A stretch of 13,872 bases of DNA, taken from positions 1 through 13,872 of the forward strand of contig CAKPZJ010000039.1 in assembly GCA_934204655.1 (NCBI GenBank), given 5' to 3'. Of this stretch, positions 13,805 to 13,872 are shown piece after piece. The first letter of the stretch is position 1; each line of letters begins with the position of its first letter. The translations under genes were made by a program, and so were the position numbers. The notes under the pieces are model-generated. The model made no database searches. It saw only the letters and a program-made list of their open reading frames with translations, and had not been told where the DNA came from. Origin of the DNA: an uncultured Prevotella sp. GTDB taxonomy: Bacteria; Bacteroidota; Bacteroidia; Bacteroidales; Bacteroidaceae.

Positions 13805-13872
13805 TGTCCCGTTAAAGTGGACTAATCGCTCTTTGAATTAATTGAAATACAGTCTATTAGGTGGTGTTTAGG
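13805..13872. mobile_element. Candidate insertion-sequence end at the window edge
   Basis: TGTCCCGTTAAAGTGGAC (13805-13822) has the look of a terminal inverted repeat of Bacteroidota insertion sequences. It is followed by AT-rich sequence with stops in several frames up to the window end. No transposase frame is visible, so the assignment rests only on motif resemblance and could be wrong. Confidence 0.25.

Overview
The window comes from a Bacteroidota genome, most likely a Prevotella-type member of the Bacteroidales. Four things point there. The 16S rRNA 5' end lies at the left edge on the minus strand. At least two promoters have the Bacteroidota -33 TTG / -7 TAnnTTTG form. Start codons follow A-rich stretches rather than Shine-Dalgarno sites. 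The gene content is typical: a surface protein with a T9SS-like tail, a TonB-plug outer-membrane barrel, and a Prevotella-style short peptide.

Layout. 1-49 is the start of a 16S gene read leftward, with its leader (50-294) and promoter (301-332). 333-1050 has no convincing gene; it holds AT-rich direct repeats and a strong terminator for the next minus-strand unit. 1053-3455 is a two-gene minus-strand unit: a large surface protein, then a 65-residue peptide gene. The surface protein appears to have lost its start codon and signal peptide, because the frame is blocked by TAG codons inside a signal-peptide-like stretch. 3530-3760 is strikingly C/A-rich on the plus strand. 3939-5897, the only plus-strand gene, encodes a CapD/WbpM-type membrane NDP-sugar dehydratase/epimerase for surface polysaccharide. 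A 14-bp perfect hairpin separates it from the convergent unit.

10672 down to 6111 is a minus-strand run: ABC ATPase, ABC-2-like membrane protein, YtrA-type GntR regulator, then an outer-membrane barrel with a TonB plug. A textbook promoter and a GTGT...ACAC dyad lie ahead of the ATPase. The layout suggests an envelope-stress or export module that pairs an inner-membrane ABC system with an outer-membrane partner. 13540 down to 10943 is a second minus-strand pair: a secreted nucleotide pyrophosphatase/phosphodiesterase (NPP) and a MATE efflux pump, closed by a long hairpin.

Upstream of the NPP gene is an unusual 21-bp-phased array with two perfect palindromes that differ by a compensatory base change. 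It lies inside a possible 54-codon ORF whose stop overlaps the NPP start as ATGA. The last ~70 bases may be the end of an insertion sequence.

I found no CRISPR array, tRNA, phage module or recognisable defence system. The most unusual items are the phased palindrome array, the disrupted surface-protein start, the small peptide, and the ABC/GntR/outer-membrane operon.
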